From Chryseobacterium sp. (GTDB lineage Bacteria > Bacteroidota > Bacteroidia > Flavobacteriales > Weeksellaceae): a stretch of 64,000 bases of DNA. The stretch covers positions 405,167 to 469,166 of the forward strand of contig NZ_VOXE01000004.1 of NCBI RefSeq assembly GCF_008014695.1, in the 5' to 3' direction. Positions within the stretch are counted from its first letter, which is position 1, and the number at the start of each line of letters is the position of its first letter. The notes beneath the pieces were generated by a model. That model worked only from the letters and a program-made list of their open reading frames with translations. It made no database searches and was not told the DNA's origin. Below, piece by piece: positions 51,369 through 60,552 of this stretch. A program made the position numbers and the translations under genes.

Positions 51369-52493
51369 ATGATATATCTCCACATTCCTTTCTGCAAACA
51401 GAAATGCAGCTACTGCAACTTCCATTTCTCCACTTCTTTAAAATTTAAAGAGGAGATGATTGCTTCCATGAAAAAAGAGATTTTTCTGCGGAAAGATGAA
51501 CTGGAAAACCGAAACCTGAAATCCCTCTATTTCGGTGGGGGAACTCCTTCTGTACTGGAGGTTGATGACCTGAAATCTATTATTGATGCAGTTCTGAAGT
51601 ATTTTACATTCGATTCTGATATTGAAATCACTCTGGAAGCCAATCCTGACGATCTTGATAAACATTTCCTTCAACAGTTGGCCGGGACAGCAATCAACCG
51701 TCTCTCGATTGGTACCCAAAGTTTTTTTGATGAAGATCTTAAAATGATGAACCGTGCTCATAACGCCGCCGAAGCGGAAGCTTCCATTAAACGCGCACAG
51801 GATTACGGTTTTGAAAACATCAGCATCGATTTGATTTACGGTTCACCAACTTCCAGTTTCGAAATCTGGAAGGAGAACCTGAATAAAACAATCGCACTGG
51901 AAGTTCCTCACATTTCATCTTATGCGCTCACCGTTGAGCCCAAAACCGCGCTGAACCAGTGGATTATTCAGAATAAAATTCAGGCGCCGAAAGAGGAAGA
52001 GCAGAATCAGGAATTTTATTATATGACGGGTTTTTTGAAAGATCACGGTTTTGATCATTATGAAATTTCGAATTTCGGAAAACCGGGGTTTCATTCCAGA
52101 CACAATTCTGCTTACTGGAAATATCAGGAATATCTCGGAATCGGTCCGTCTGCACATTCCTACAACGGCAGAAATGAAAGAAGCTGGAATATTGCGAACA
52201 ATAAGCTTTACATTGATCAATTAAATCACGGCCGGATTCCAAAAGAAACTGAAATTCTCTCAGAAAAAGATCAGTTCAATGAAATGCTCATGATTGGTTT
52301 AAGGACTTTCTGGGGAGTAGATTTGGCGTCCATGAAAGAAAAATTCAGCAGCGAAATGCTGGAAAGATTTCAAAAAGACATCCAGAATAAAGTGGAAGAC
52401 GGAATTCTAATCACCGAAAACAACCATCTGAAAATACCGGAAAGACATTGGTTCATGGCTGACGGAATCGCGTCGGATCTTTTTATGGTTTAA
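51369..52493 (+). CDS. hemW: HemW family radical SAM haem chaperone
   Basis: A 374-residue radical SAM protein with the cluster motif C-x3-C-x2-C in HIPFCKQKCSYCNFHF (about 5-20), YFGGGTPSVLEVDDL (about 55-69), GTQSFFDEDLKMMNRAH and a HemW C-terminal domain. Formerly mistaken for oxygen-independent coproporphyrinogen oxidase; HemW proteins bind haem and insert it in respiratory enzymes. The ATG is only one base after the T-run of the porP terminator, which leaves almost no leader of its own. Confidence 0.92.
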   Translation: MIYLHIPFCKQKCSYCNFHFSTSLKFKEEMIASMKKEIFLRKDELENRNLKSLYFGGGTPSVLEVDDLKSIIDAVLKYFTFDSDIEITLEANPDDLDKHFLQQLAGTAINRLSIGTQSFFDEDLKMMNRAHNAAEAEASIKRAQDYGFENISIDLIYGSPTSSFEIWKENLNKTIALEVPHISSYALTVEPKTALNQWIIQNKIQAPKEEEQNQEFYYMTGFLKDHGFDHYEISNFGKPGFHSRHNSAYWKYQEYLGIGPSAHSYNGRNERSWNIANNKLYIDQLNHGRIPKETEILSEKDQFNEMLMIGLRTFWGVDLASMKEKFSSEMLERFQKDIQNKVEDGILITENNHLKIPERHWFMADGIASDLFMV

Positions 52494-52560
52494 ATTTTTA
52501 CTTTGAAAATTTCATCTTTGTTTCCGTAAATTTAACCTCTTTTTTACCGTCAGAAATGAC

Positions 52561-52568
52561 TATTTTTG
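52561..52568 (+). promoter_or_regulatory. -7 box TATTTTTG upstream of murI
   Basis: Plus-strand TATTTTTG, 19 bases before the TTG start at 52587. Confidence 0.5.
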
Positions 52569-52586
52569 CATCTAAACTTCTTCCCT

Positions 52587-53417
52587 TTGAAAAAGAAAAA
52601 ACAGGATTTCAGTCATCTTTCCGCCAGCCAGCCAATCGGAATTTTTGATTCCGGAGTCGGCGGTTTAACCGTAGCGAAGGAAATCAAGCGGCTGCTTCCG
52701 CATGAAGATCTGATTTATTTCGGCGATACCAAACACCTTCCTTACGGCGACAAGTCGCGCGAAGCAATTGTTGGATACTCGACAAAAATTACGAACTTTT
52801 TACTGGAAAAAAACTGCAAAGCCATTGTTATTGCCTGCAATTCGGCGACAGCAAATGCGCTGCAGGAAGTTCTGGAAATTGTAGCGGAAAAGGTGCCGGT
52901 GATTGATGTGATCAACCCTGTTGCTGAAAAAGTTTCCTACGAAATTCACAATAATGTTGGCGTAATTGCGACGAAAGCTACCGTAAATTCAGGGCTTTAT
53001 AAAAAATCGATCCGCAAACACAATAAATTCATCAAAGTGGATGAACTCGCGACGCCGCTTTTGGTTCCAGCCATTGAAGAAGGTTTCAAAAACCACCCGA
53101 TTACCAACGCGATTATTTACAATTACCTGAGTAACCGCAAGCTGAAGAATATTGAAACGCTGATTTTAGGATGTACACATTACCCGCTTTTGATTGATGA
53201 GATCAAACAGTATTACGGGAACCGTGTGCGCGTCATTGATTCACCGAACATCGTCGCCAGTCAGCTGAAAATTATTCTGGAAAAACACCAGCTGCTCAAC
53301 GGGAACAATCCGAAACCGAAATACCATTTCTACCTATCGGATCTTACAAAAAACTTTGAAAAAATTTCAAAGAAATTCTTCGGAAGGACGATTGATCTGG
53401 AACTGAAAACGCTGTAG
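52587..53417 (+). CDS. murI: Glutamate racemase
   Basis: A 276-residue racemase supplying D-glutamate for peptidoglycan. Both catalytic Cys are visible: ACNSATANAL (near 83) and LGCTHYPLLIDE (near 194), plus FDSGVGGLTVAKEI and YFGDTKHLPYGDKS. There is no ATG upstream of the core; TTG 52587 (then KKKKQDFSHLSAS) is the best start since it lies just beyond the promoter, while an earlier TTG at 52566 overlaps the -7 box. It is convergent with rsmD. Confidence 0.94.
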   Translation: MKKKKQDFSHLSASQPIGIFDSGVGGLTVAKEIKRLLPHEDLIYFGDTKHLPYGDKSREAIVGYSTKITNFLLEKNCKAIVIACNSATANALQEVLEIVAEKVPVIDVINPVAEKVSYEIHNNVGVIATKATVNSGLYKKSIRKHNKFIKVDELATPLLVPAIEEGFKNHPITNAIIYNYLSNRKLKNIETLILGCTHYPLLIDEIKQYYGNRVRVIDSPNIVASQLKIILEKHQLLNGNNPKPKYHFYLSDLTKNFEKISKKFFGRTIDLELKTL

Positions 53418-53448
53418 AATTCCGCAATGGGAACTGCGAATTTTAAAA
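53418..53448. terminator. Weak hairpin between murI and rsmD
   Basis: AATTCCGCA/TGCGAATT with one bulged base, followed by TTTT on the plus side. It separates convergent genes; a real terminator is uncertain. Confidence 0.4.
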
Positions 53449-53449
53449 T

Positions 53450-54088
53450 TTAGATTTCTGAAGGCTGATCGTGACTTTTAGCATCAGAATTTTCTGGTTC
53501 CTCCTTATCCACTTCCTCTTCAGATTTAGGTTCGTTCGCTTTAAAGAAAGAAAAACTCACGTTTCCATATTTTCTGGTGTCCAGAAGATTTGGGTGTTCG
53601 AGTTTTGTTCTGCTCTGATGTTCCAGAATAAATAGGCCATTTGGCTTTAAATACGGGTTGTTCAGAACAAGAGAAATCAGTTCTTCGTATTTATTTTGTT
53701 CTGTTTCAAATGGAGGATCCGCTACAATGATTTCGTATGATTTGCGTTTTCTGTTTTTCTTCAGATATTCAAAAACATCGCCGCGCTGTACATTGATCTG
53801 CTTATCCATTTCCAGTTCGGTAGCGGTAGAACTGATGAATCCTGCGTGTCTGGCGTTCATTTCGATTGAAGTCACGTCCTGACAGCCGCGGGAAGTAAAT
53901 TCCAGAGAAATGGAACCGATTCCGGCAAACAAGTCAAGTACTGAACTGGAGGTAATGTCCATACCGAAACGGTTTTCAATAATGCTGAAAAGTGCTTCTT
54001 TTGCAAAGTCGGTGGTTGGTCTGACATCGAAATTTTTAGGGGCGGCAATTCTTTTGGATTTCCATTTTCCGCTGATGATTCTATACAT
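53450..54088 (-). CDS. rsmD: 16S rRNA (guanine-N2)-methyltransferase RsmD
   Basis: A 212-residue SAM-dependent methyltransferase: DLFAGIGSISLEFTSRG (SAM loop, about 51-67), EMNARH near 77 and the catalytic ADPPFETEQ (about 124). RsmD methylates G966 of 16S rRNA. A C-terminal tail of about 28 residues is rich in Glu, Asp and Ser (KSEEEVDKEEPENSD) and exceeds the family core; its role is unknown. The next gene upstream on the same strand is DUF3822, a recurrent flavobacterial neighbour. Confidence 0.92.
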   Translation of the reverse strand: MYRIISGKWKSKRIAAPKNFDVRPTTDFAKEALFSIIENRFGMDITSSSVLDLFAGIGSISLEFTSRGCQDVTSIEMNARHAGFISSTATELEMDKQINVQRGDVFEYLKKNRKRKSYEIIVADPPFETEQNKYEELISLVLNNPYLKPNGLFILEHQSRTKLEHPNLLDTRKYGNVSFSFFKANEPKSEEEVDKEEPENSDAKSHDQPSEI

Positions 54089-54182
54089 AGGCTGTTTTTA
54101 CCGTGAATGGTAAAGAAATTTTGTGTTAGATGATCTCAAAAGTCATGTCTCCATAGTGGGACAGTGTTATTACCTTTTGAAT

Positions 54183-54899
54183 CTATAAAAATACGAAATT
54201 TTTATTCGGGACATTGTCAAAAACGATTTTCAGGTTTTTAACAAATTTCCGGAGTTCGGAGATGAACGTTTCGTTTTCAGTAGTCTCGCCGTAGACGAAA
54301 AACTGGGTCTCATTAATTCCGAAACCGATCTTGCTTAAAGTAAACATGATAAAATAAAGGAAATCGACCTCCGAATTTACATCGAGATTGTTGTAAAGGA
54401 CCACTTTTTTATGATCCAGGGCAAAAAATTCACACTGGTTGTGGTAAAGATTGATGTGAATCTCTTTTTGATTTTTAACGTTTAGCGTATTCAGGAACTT
54501 TTCGCCGGAAAAATTGAAATTTACAGGAATATTAAGGGCTTTTATGCTTTTGTAAAAGCTTTTTGGAAAGGTATAGTAAAACTGAACCTTAAATTTTTTG
54601 TTCACGGAAAGCATGAGCTCTTCATTTTCCCTGTCGACAGGCGCATTAAAGGCGATCAGGTCAAAACCCAGGTCATGTTCCGAAAAACCTTCCGGCATTA
54701 ACGTGAAATGATTCAGCGCAGAAATTACTGAAATTTCCTGAATGTTGTCTTTCGACAAAATTTCCTCCAGTTTTTCAACAATAAAATTTTCGGAAGATTC
54801 TTCATTCACAAAAAACGATTTTTCCTCCAACACCGTTTTGTTTCTGGAAATCTGGTATTGTAAACCATCTTTTGTAAAAAGAAGAGAAAGTTTGTGCAT
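54183..54899 (-). CDS. DUF3822 family protein
   Basis: A 238-residue soluble protein with alternating beta strands and helices (LSLLFTKDGLQYQISRNKT at the start, FKVQFYYTFPKSFYKSIKAL near 105, KEIHINLYHNQCEFFALDHK near 145-165), suggestive of an actin-like ATPase fold, the usual description for this family. No nucleotide motif is clear by eye. It sits 94 bases before rsmD. A TAnnTTTG box is 17 bases upstream. Confidence 0.82.
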   Translation of the reverse strand: MHKLSLLFTKDGLQYQISRNKTVLEEKSFFVNEESSENFIVEKLEEILSKDNIQEISVISALNHFTLMPEGFSEHDLGFDLIAFNAPVDRENEELMLSVNKKFKVQFYYTFPKSFYKSIKALNIPVNFNFSGEKFLNTLNVKNQKEIHINLYHNQCEFFALDHKKVVLYNNLDVNSEVDFLYFIMFTLSKIGFGINETQFFVYGETTENETFISELRKFVKNLKIVFDNVPNKNFVFL

Positions 54900-54915
54900 A
54901 ATTTTTTGTCGTGAG

Positions 54916-54923
54916 CAAATTTA
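54916..54923 (-). promoter_or_regulatory. -7 box TAAATTTG upstream of DUF3822 gene
   Basis: Minus-strand TAAATTTG, 17 bases before the ATG, the same spacing as at Fur, folA, lnt, DUF6427 and the aminotransferase. Confidence 0.55.
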
Positions 54924-54996
54924 ACCAAAATTTTTTATACAGCCGGCAATCTGCCGAAGAATACGGAATACTTACAAACCGTGTATGGGTTTGGAA

Positions 54997-55491
54997 TCAT
55001 CGTAAAATAACCATGACACTTCCCGTCTGGTGATAGAAAAAATTATGGTCTTCAAAATCAATATTGGTTTGACCCATTAGATAATCGTGTACCATTTTCT
55101 GCAAAACACCGTCACCGATACCATGAATGATTTCCAGTTTTTTGAGGTTATTCTTGCGGCAGAAGTCCATAGTTTCGATGAGTTTTTCCTTTTGTATGAA
55201 AATTCTTTCGAAAGCGTCATAATCTTCCGGATTTTTCACAAGATTCTCGAAATGCAGATCCAGAACCAAATGATTTTTGTGATGTTTTTTGGACACGGGC
55301 TTTTCGATTTCACGCTTCCGTATTGTTTTCAGATTTTCGTAAAGATCAGCGTTCTGAAGTACGAGTTTATCTTTTTTATATTGATGGGTAAAACCATGCT
55401 CATCTCTTAAAACTGCCATATCTCCCTTCACAGAAGTAATCATGCCTTTCAAATCATCATCCAGAACCGCAACTTTATCCCCGATTTTCAT
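54997..55491 (-). CDS. Smr/MutS2-type domain protein
   Basis: A 164-residue protein: a short KOW/SH3-like N-terminal part (MKIGDKVAVLDDDLKGMITS, 1-20) and a C-terminal Smr domain with the start motif LVLDLHFENL (about 76-85) and IIHGIGDGVLQKMV (about 123-136), corresponding to the LDxH and HGxG signature of Smr nucleases. Smr domains cut or bind DNA or RNA; the substrate here is not known. It is shorter than MutS2 and lacks its ATPase. Confidence 0.85.
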   Translation of the reverse strand: MKIGDKVAVLDDDLKGMITSVKGDMAVLRDEHGFTHQYKKDKLVLQNADLYENLKTIRKREIEKPVSKKHHKNHLVLDLHFENLVKNPEDYDAFERIFIQKEKLIETMDFCRKNNLKKLEIIHGIGDGVLQKMVHDYLMGQTNIDFEDHNFFYHQTGSVMVILR

Positions 55492-55508
55492 TTTGTAATT
55501 AATTTGCG

Positions 55509-56003
55509 CTATCTCGCACCAAGTTCAACAATTTCCAAATTTTCAATTTTATCGCCGTTGATTTCAAAACGCATCATGGTCCGCATTTTATGCCATCCTT
55601 CCTTTCCGCACGCGCCAGGATTCAGATGAAGAAGGTTATTTTTCTGATCAAACATGGCTTTCAGAATATGAGAATGCCCGGAAATAAAAAGATTGGGCGT
55701 TTTTTCAGCAATTTCCGTCTTTGCCAGAGGTGAATATTTGTTCGGATATCCACCGATATGGATCATCAGTACCTCCGTTTTTTCACATGTAAACCTTATA
55801 ACTTCGGGAAAAGCAGCCCGGATTTTCGCGCCGTCAATATTTCCGTACACGCCGCGCACAGTTGTAATGCTTTCAAGTGCTTCCACCACTTCCCAATTTC
55901 CGAAATCGCCGCAATGCCAAATTTCATCTGCATTTTTGGCGTATTCCAGGATCCGGACATCCATATAGGAATGTGTATCAGAAAGAAGAAGGATTTTCGT
56001 CAT
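55509..56003 (-). CDS. YfcE-like metallophosphoesterase
   Basis: A 164-residue calcineurin-like phosphoesterase with SDTHSYMD (8-15), GDFGNWE (33-39), GNIDGAK (55-61), IHIGGYP and SGHSHI (near 112). The short single-domain form fits the YfcE/MJ0936 phosphodiesterase group. Its ATG overlaps the stop of hutH as TAATG, so it is translated from the same mRNA although no functional link is evident. Confidence 0.9.
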   Translation of the reverse strand: MTKILLLSDTHSYMDVRILEYAKNADEIWHCGDFGNWEVVEALESITTVRGVYGNIDGAKIRAAFPEVIRFTCEKTEVLMIHIGGYPNKYSPLAKTEIAEKTPNLFISGHSHILKAMFDQKNNLLHLNPGACGKEGWHKMRTMMRFEINGDKIENLEIVELGAR

Positions 56004-57490
56004 TAATTTACTTCAAATTTTCTTTCTCTGATGAGTTCTGCGATGGCTAAGATATCTTCGCCGATGAGTCGGTCGTCTTCCAGTTTCGCCACTTTGGTTC
56101 GGATTAAACTGTAGGCATTTTCGACATATTTCGAACACTTCGCCGGTCTCCGGAATTCCAGACCCTGTGCGCCGAACATGAGTTCTACTGCCAGAATATT
56201 TTCCAGATTACCCAAAACCTGATTGAATTTCCTGCCGGAAATGCTTCCCATTGAAACATGGTCTTCCTGTCCTAAACTCGTTGGAATTGAATCTGCAGAA
56301 GCCGGAAAACAGAGCGTTTTATTTTCTGTAACCAAAGCTGCAGAAGTGTATTGAGGAATCATAAATCCGGAATTGAGTCCTGAACTTTCGGTCAGAAGTC
56401 TTGGCAGACCAAATTTCCCTTCGAGGAGAAGATAACTTCTGCGGTCTGAAATATTTCCGAGTTCTGCAGCCGCTAAAGTCGCATAATCGAGCGGCAAAGC
56501 CAGAAGTTGTCCGTGGAAATTCCCGCCGGAAATGGATTCTTCGGCACTCAGCACAATCGGATTGTCGGTTACTGAATTCAGTTCAGTCTGTGTGAGATTT
56601 TTGAGATGTTCAAAAGCATTTCTGCTCGCACCGTGTACTTGCGGTACACAGCGCATCGAGTATGGATCCTGAACCCTATCGCAGAACTCGTGGCTGTGAA
56701 GATTTTCGGAATTTTTCAAAAATTTCCGCATTCGTGACGCCACTTTTACACTTCCTTCAAACGGACGGATCTCATGAAGTTCCTTGCGGAAAGGACTTGC
56801 AGAACCGCGGTACGCTTCCAGACTCATCGCAGCCGTAAGATCGGCTAAGTCCAAAATATATCCGAATTTATTCAATCCTAAAATCGCATGTGCCATGATA
56901 AACTGAGTTCCGTTGATCAGTCCTAAACCTTCTTTCGGCCCCAGTTTCAAGGGCTGAAGGTTATTTTTCTGCAAAACTGAAGCAGCAGCTACAGTCCCGC
57001 CGTTTTCCCAGACTTTTCCCAAGCCCAGTAACGGCAAAACCAAATGTGCAAGCGGCGCCAAATCTCCTGAAGCACCTACCGAACCCTGTTCAGGGACTAC
57101 AGGAATGATGTCTTTTTCAAGCATGGTGATCAATCTTTCGATCACTTCCAGCGAAACGCCGGAAAATCCTTTCGATAAAGCGTGGATTTTGGAAATCATC
57201 ATCACTTTTGAAAGTTCCTTTGAAATCGGTTTTCCAACACCGACTGCGTGAGAAATAATAAGGTTATGCTGAAGCTGGGCCGTTTCTTCTTCCGAAATTT
57301 TCACATCGCAAAGCGGCCCGAAACCGGTATTGATGCCGTAAACCGTCCGGTCCGACGCCACAATCTGCTGTACATTCTGCTGGGATTTCAGGATTTTATC
57401 TCTTGAAGTTTCGTTGAGCCGTGCTTTCTTCGGATCCTCTAATATCTCCATAACACCGGAAATGGTGAAGGTATCTATGCCGTAAATCAT
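56003..57490 (-). CDS. hutH: Histidine ammonia-lyase
   Basis: A 495-residue aromatic amino-acid lyase with the MIO-forming Ala140-Ser141-Gly142 in GSVGASGDLAPLAH. The selectivity pair is Ser80-His81 (LQHNLIISHAVGVG), the histidine type rather than His-Leu (tyrosine) or Phe-Leu (phenylalanine). It deaminates histidine to urocanate. The other hut genes (hutU, hutI, hutG) are not in the window, so the pathway must continue elsewhere. It is coupled (TAATG) to a phosphoesterase. Confidence 0.92.
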   Translation of the reverse strand: MIYGIDTFTISGVMEILEDPKKARLNETSRDKILKSQQNVQQIVASDRTVYGINTGFGPLCDVKISEEETAQLQHNLIISHAVGVGKPISKELSKVMMISKIHALSKGFSGVSLEVIERLITMLEKDIIPVVPEQGSVGASGDLAPLAHLVLPLLGLGKVWENGGTVAAASVLQKNNLQPLKLGPKEGLGLINGTQFIMAHAILGLNKFGYILDLADLTAAMSLEAYRGSASPFRKELHEIRPFEGSVKVASRMRKFLKNSENLHSHEFCDRVQDPYSMRCVPQVHGASRNAFEHLKNLTQTELNSVTDNPIVLSAEESISGGNFHGQLLALPLDYATLAAAELGNISDRRSYLLLEGKFGLPRLLTESSGLNSGFMIPQYTSAALVTENKTLCFPASADSIPTSLGQEDHVSMGSISGRKFNQVLGNLENILAVELMFGAQGLEFRRPAKCSKYVENAYSLIRTKVAKLEDDRLIGEDILAIAELIRERKFEVN

Positions 57491-57641
57491 TCTTAAAAAT
57501 TTTCCTTAAAAATACAGCTTTTTGAGTGATTGCGAAAATCTGTGTCCCGGCTTTAACGAGCTCTTTTTGCAAGAAAGAATGACGTGCAAAAAAGCGGTAG
57601 TGGAAGACGGAAAAAGACGCCCAGATAAAAAATCAATTCCC

Positions 57642-57649
57642 TATTTTTG
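57642..57649 (+). promoter_or_regulatory. -7 box TATTTTTG directly before uvrC ATG
   Basis: Plus-strand TATTTTTG followed by TTTC and the ATG at 57654; predicts a 0-2 base leader. Confidence 0.55.
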
Positions 57650-57653
57650 TTTC

Positions 57654-59444
57654 ATGAATTCTGACCTTGAACTGCAGCTGAAAACTTTGCCATCCGAACC
57701 AGGGGTTTACCGGTATTACGACAAGAACGGACAACTTCTGTATGTGGGTAAAGCCAAACATCTAAAGAAAAGGGTGCTCTCTTACTTCAATAAAAATCTT
57801 TCAGGCTACAGGACCCGAATCATGGTCGGAAAAATTTTTCGTCTGGAAACCACGATCGTCAACAGCGAGTATGATGCACTGCTGCTTGAAAACAATTTGA
57901 TCAAGGAACATCAGCCTTTTTACAACGTCATGCTGAAGGATGATAAAACCTATCCGTGGATCTGTATCAAAAACGAACATTTTCCGAGAGTTTTTATGAC
58001 CCGGACGATGATTAAAGACGGTTCCGAATATTACGGTCCTTACGCAAAAGTGCGTCCCGCAAAGGTTTTGCTCGACACGATTAAACATATTTACAAAATC
58101 AGGACCTGCAATCTGAATCTGGCGCCCAAAAAAATTGCTGAAGGAAAATACAAAGTCTGTCTCGAATATCATATTAAAAACTGTGCTGGTCCATGCGAAA
58201 TGCTGGAATCGAAAGAAGATTATGATCAGAAAATTGATGCAATCCGCGGCGTTATTAAAGGCGACTTCCGGAAAGCGAAAGAATATCTGGTCCAACAGAT
58301 GATGCGGTTTGCCGAAAATCTGGAATTTGAAAATGCCCACATTGTAAAGGAAAGAATAGATCTACTCGAAAACTATCAGCATAAAAACACAGTCGTTAAT
58401 CCGAGCATCAATGATGTGGATGTTTTCGGCATGACTAGTGATGAAACTGCGGCGTATGTAAATTATTTTAAGATTCAGAACGGAAATATTATCCAGAGTT
58501 ACACGACGGAAATCAAAAAAATGCTGGAAGAAAGTGACGAGGACATTCTGGAAGAAGCGATGATTGAAATACGCCAGAAATTCAGTTCTGATTCTCGCGA
58601 AATCCTTATTCCCTTTCACCTGACCCTCGAAATCCCGAATGTAAAGCTGATTGTTCCAAAAGTGGGCGATAAAAAAAGAATACTGGAACTCTCAGAAAAA
58701 AACGCGAAAGAATACCGCCTCGAAAAATTAAAACAGGTACAAATTGTAGATCCGGAAAGACATACAAACCGGATTATGGCGGAAATGCAGAAGCTTTTGC
58801 GGATGCCCGAAGAACCGCGTCATATTGAAGGCTTCGACAATTCCAATATCCAGGGAACAAACCCCGTTTCTGCGTGTGTGGTTTTTAAGGACGGAAAACC
58901 GAGCAAGGCAGATTACCGCATATTTCACCCCAAAACCGTTGTAGGTGCAGATGATTTTAAAACAATGGAAGAAGTAATTTACCGGCGATACCGGCGACTT
59001 GTTGACGAAAATGAGCCGCTGCCGCAACTGATTCTGATTGACGGGGGAAAAGGCCAGCTTTCATCTGCCGTAAAAAGTCTAAAACTTCTGGGACTGTACG
59101 GAAAGATCACGATTATCGGCATTGCCAAAAGACTGGAAGAGATTTATTTTCCCGAAGATCCCATTCCTTTATACATCGATAAAAAAGCGGAAACATTGAA
59201 AATTCTGCAGCGCGTGAGGGACGAATCGCACCGTTTCGGAGTGAAACATCACCGCACAAGAAGGAAAAACTCCACAATCAAATCGGAACTGGAAGAAATT
59301 CCGGGAGTTGGAGAAAAAACGATAGAACTGCTACTTTCTAGACTGAAATCCGTAAAAAGAATCAGAGAATCGAACCTTGAAACACTGGAGGAAATTCTGG
59401 GGAAAGTAAAAGCAAAAATGGTTTGGGAATATTTCAATTCCTGA
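57654..59444 (+). CDS. uvrC: Excinuclease ABC subunit C
   Basis: A 596-residue nucleotide-excision-repair nuclease. Domains in order: GIY-YIG (PGVYRYYDKNGQLLYVGKAK, about 14-33), the Cys-rich CNLNLAPKK and CLEYHIKNCAGPCE region (about 150-185), a UVR segment (near 200-235), the RNase H-like C-terminal nuclease with FDNSNIQG and LILIDGGKGQL, and a terminal HhH (EEIPGVGEKTIELL). The open frame runs 44 codons upstream of ATG 57654, but the extension lies before the TAnnTTTG box and matches no UvrC sequence. It ends 8 bases from the convergent PorV-like gene. Confidence 0.96.
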   Translation: MNSDLELQLKTLPSEPGVYRYYDKNGQLLYVGKAKHLKKRVLSYFNKNLSGYRTRIMVGKIFRLETTIVNSEYDALLLENNLIKEHQPFYNVMLKDDKTYPWICIKNEHFPRVFMTRTMIKDGSEYYGPYAKVRPAKVLLDTIKHIYKIRTCNLNLAPKKIAEGKYKVCLEYHIKNCAGPCEMLESKEDYDQKIDAIRGVIKGDFRKAKEYLVQQMMRFAENLEFENAHIVKERIDLLENYQHKNTVVNPSINDVDVFGMTSDETAAYVNYFKIQNGNIIQSYTTEIKKMLEESDEDILEEAMIEIRQKFSSDSREILIPFHLTLEIPNVKLIVPKVGDKKRILELSEKNAKEYRLEKLKQVQIVDPERHTNRIMAEMQKLLRMPEEPRHIEGFDNSNIQGTNPVSACVVFKDGKPSKADYRIFHPKTVVGADDFKTMEEVIYRRYRRLVDENEPLPQLILIDGGKGQLSSAVKSLKLLGLYGKITIIGIAKRLEEIYFPEDPIPLYIDKKAETLKILQRVRDESHRFGVKHHRTRRKNSTIKSELEEIPGVGEKTIELLLSRLKSVKRIRESNLETLEEILGKVKAKMVWEYFNS

Positions 59445-59452
59445 ACCGTTAG

Positions 59453-60538
59453 TTAGTCGTTTCTGAAATCTCCCATGTCGAGTTTCAGAGAAAAGAAATT
59501 GGAATAAAAATTAGATCCGCCGATTCCGGAATTCGTGATTGCATAATCCAAAGTTAAACCTCTGTATTTGATGCCAATTCCCGCACTTGGCTGGAATGAA
59601 ACCTTGCGTTTTAAATCTTCAATATCGGTAATGGTCTGGAAACGGTTCACTCCGAGTCTAACAAAAATCATTTTCTGATAGGCCAACTCTGCACCTGCAT
59701 AAGGCGTGATACTGGCAAAATCTGTAGAAACCAAAGCCGCAGTTTTTGCAAAATCAATATTCAGTCCGGCTTCCGGCAAAAGTTCATAATTCTGTCCGAA
59801 TTCGAAATTTTTGCTTAAACCCACGTTCAGTTTCGGCATCGTAAGTTCCATTTTATCTTTCGGTGCAGGGTTAAATTCCTCACCGTTCACAACCGTAGAA
59901 AGCTCTTTTTGGTTCACCGTCCAGAAATTAACCGTTGTAGAGGCGTCTCTCAACATTCCTCCGTAATTCCAGCCACTGTCGGCATGGTAAATAGCTCCGA
60001 TATCGAAACCGAAACCGTAACCGCTCGCAAATTTTCCGACATTCCGGTAAACAACTTTGGCATTCACACCCACATCCAGTTTCTGGTCTCCACCTGGATT
60101 GAAGGCATAGGAAATAAGCGCAGCATAATCGGACTGAGAGAATTTGGTGATCTTGTCATAATCGATATTCCCTTCAGTATCGATGAGCTGAGTGGTATTC
60201 AGAATATTATCCACACCAAGCCGGACGATAGAAATTCCCAAAACACCGCCTTTGCTGTCCAGCGGTTTCGCGTAAGCAATGTAATCGTATTTTGCAATCG
60301 ATTCGAAATATTCTGCGTGCATCGCGGCACCCTGCCAGTCGCGTTCCACCCCCATTAATCCAGCCGGGTTCCACATCGGGGAATACACGTCATTCTGATT
60401 TGAAATCACCGCGCCACCCATTGCGAGACCCCTTGCCCCGGCTCCAATGTTCAGGAACTCATTCGAATATTTCCTGATAATCTGTGCCGAAGAAAAAACT
60501 CCGTTCAGGAGCACCATTAGAAAAAATATCTTTTTCAT
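59453..60538 (-). CDS. PorV/PorQ family outer-membrane protein
   Basis: A 361-residue beta-barrel of the UPF0164/FadL-like PorV group: signal peptide (about 1-19, VLLNGVFSSAQ), then IIRKYSNEFLNIGAGARGLA, MGGAV and YSPMWNPAGLMGVERDWQ, the typical PorV opening. PorV shuttles type IX substrates to the surface; several paralogues exist in flavobacteria and this one could be a secondary copy (PorV2-like). The preferred start is the second Met (60538). It lies 14 bases after the DMT transporter gene and is likely co-transcribed. Confidence 0.87.
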   Translation of the reverse strand: MKKIFFLMVLLNGVFSSAQIIRKYSNEFLNIGAGARGLAMGGAVISNQNDVYSPMWNPAGLMGVERDWQGAAMHAEYFESIAKYDYIAYAKPLDSKGGVLGISIVRLGVDNILNTTQLIDTEGNIDYDKITKFSQSDYAALISYAFNPGGDQKLDVGVNAKVVYRNVGKFASGYGFGFDIGAIYHADSGWNYGGMLRDASTTVNFWTVNQKELSTVVNGEEFNPAPKDKMELTMPKLNVGLSKNFEFGQNYELLPEAGLNIDFAKTAALVSTDFASITPYAGAELAYQKMIFVRLGVNRFQTITDIEDLKRKVSFQPSAGIGIKYRGLTLDYAITNSGIGGSNFYSNFFSLKLDMGDFRND

Positions 60539-60552
60539 CAAATTGTATCGTA

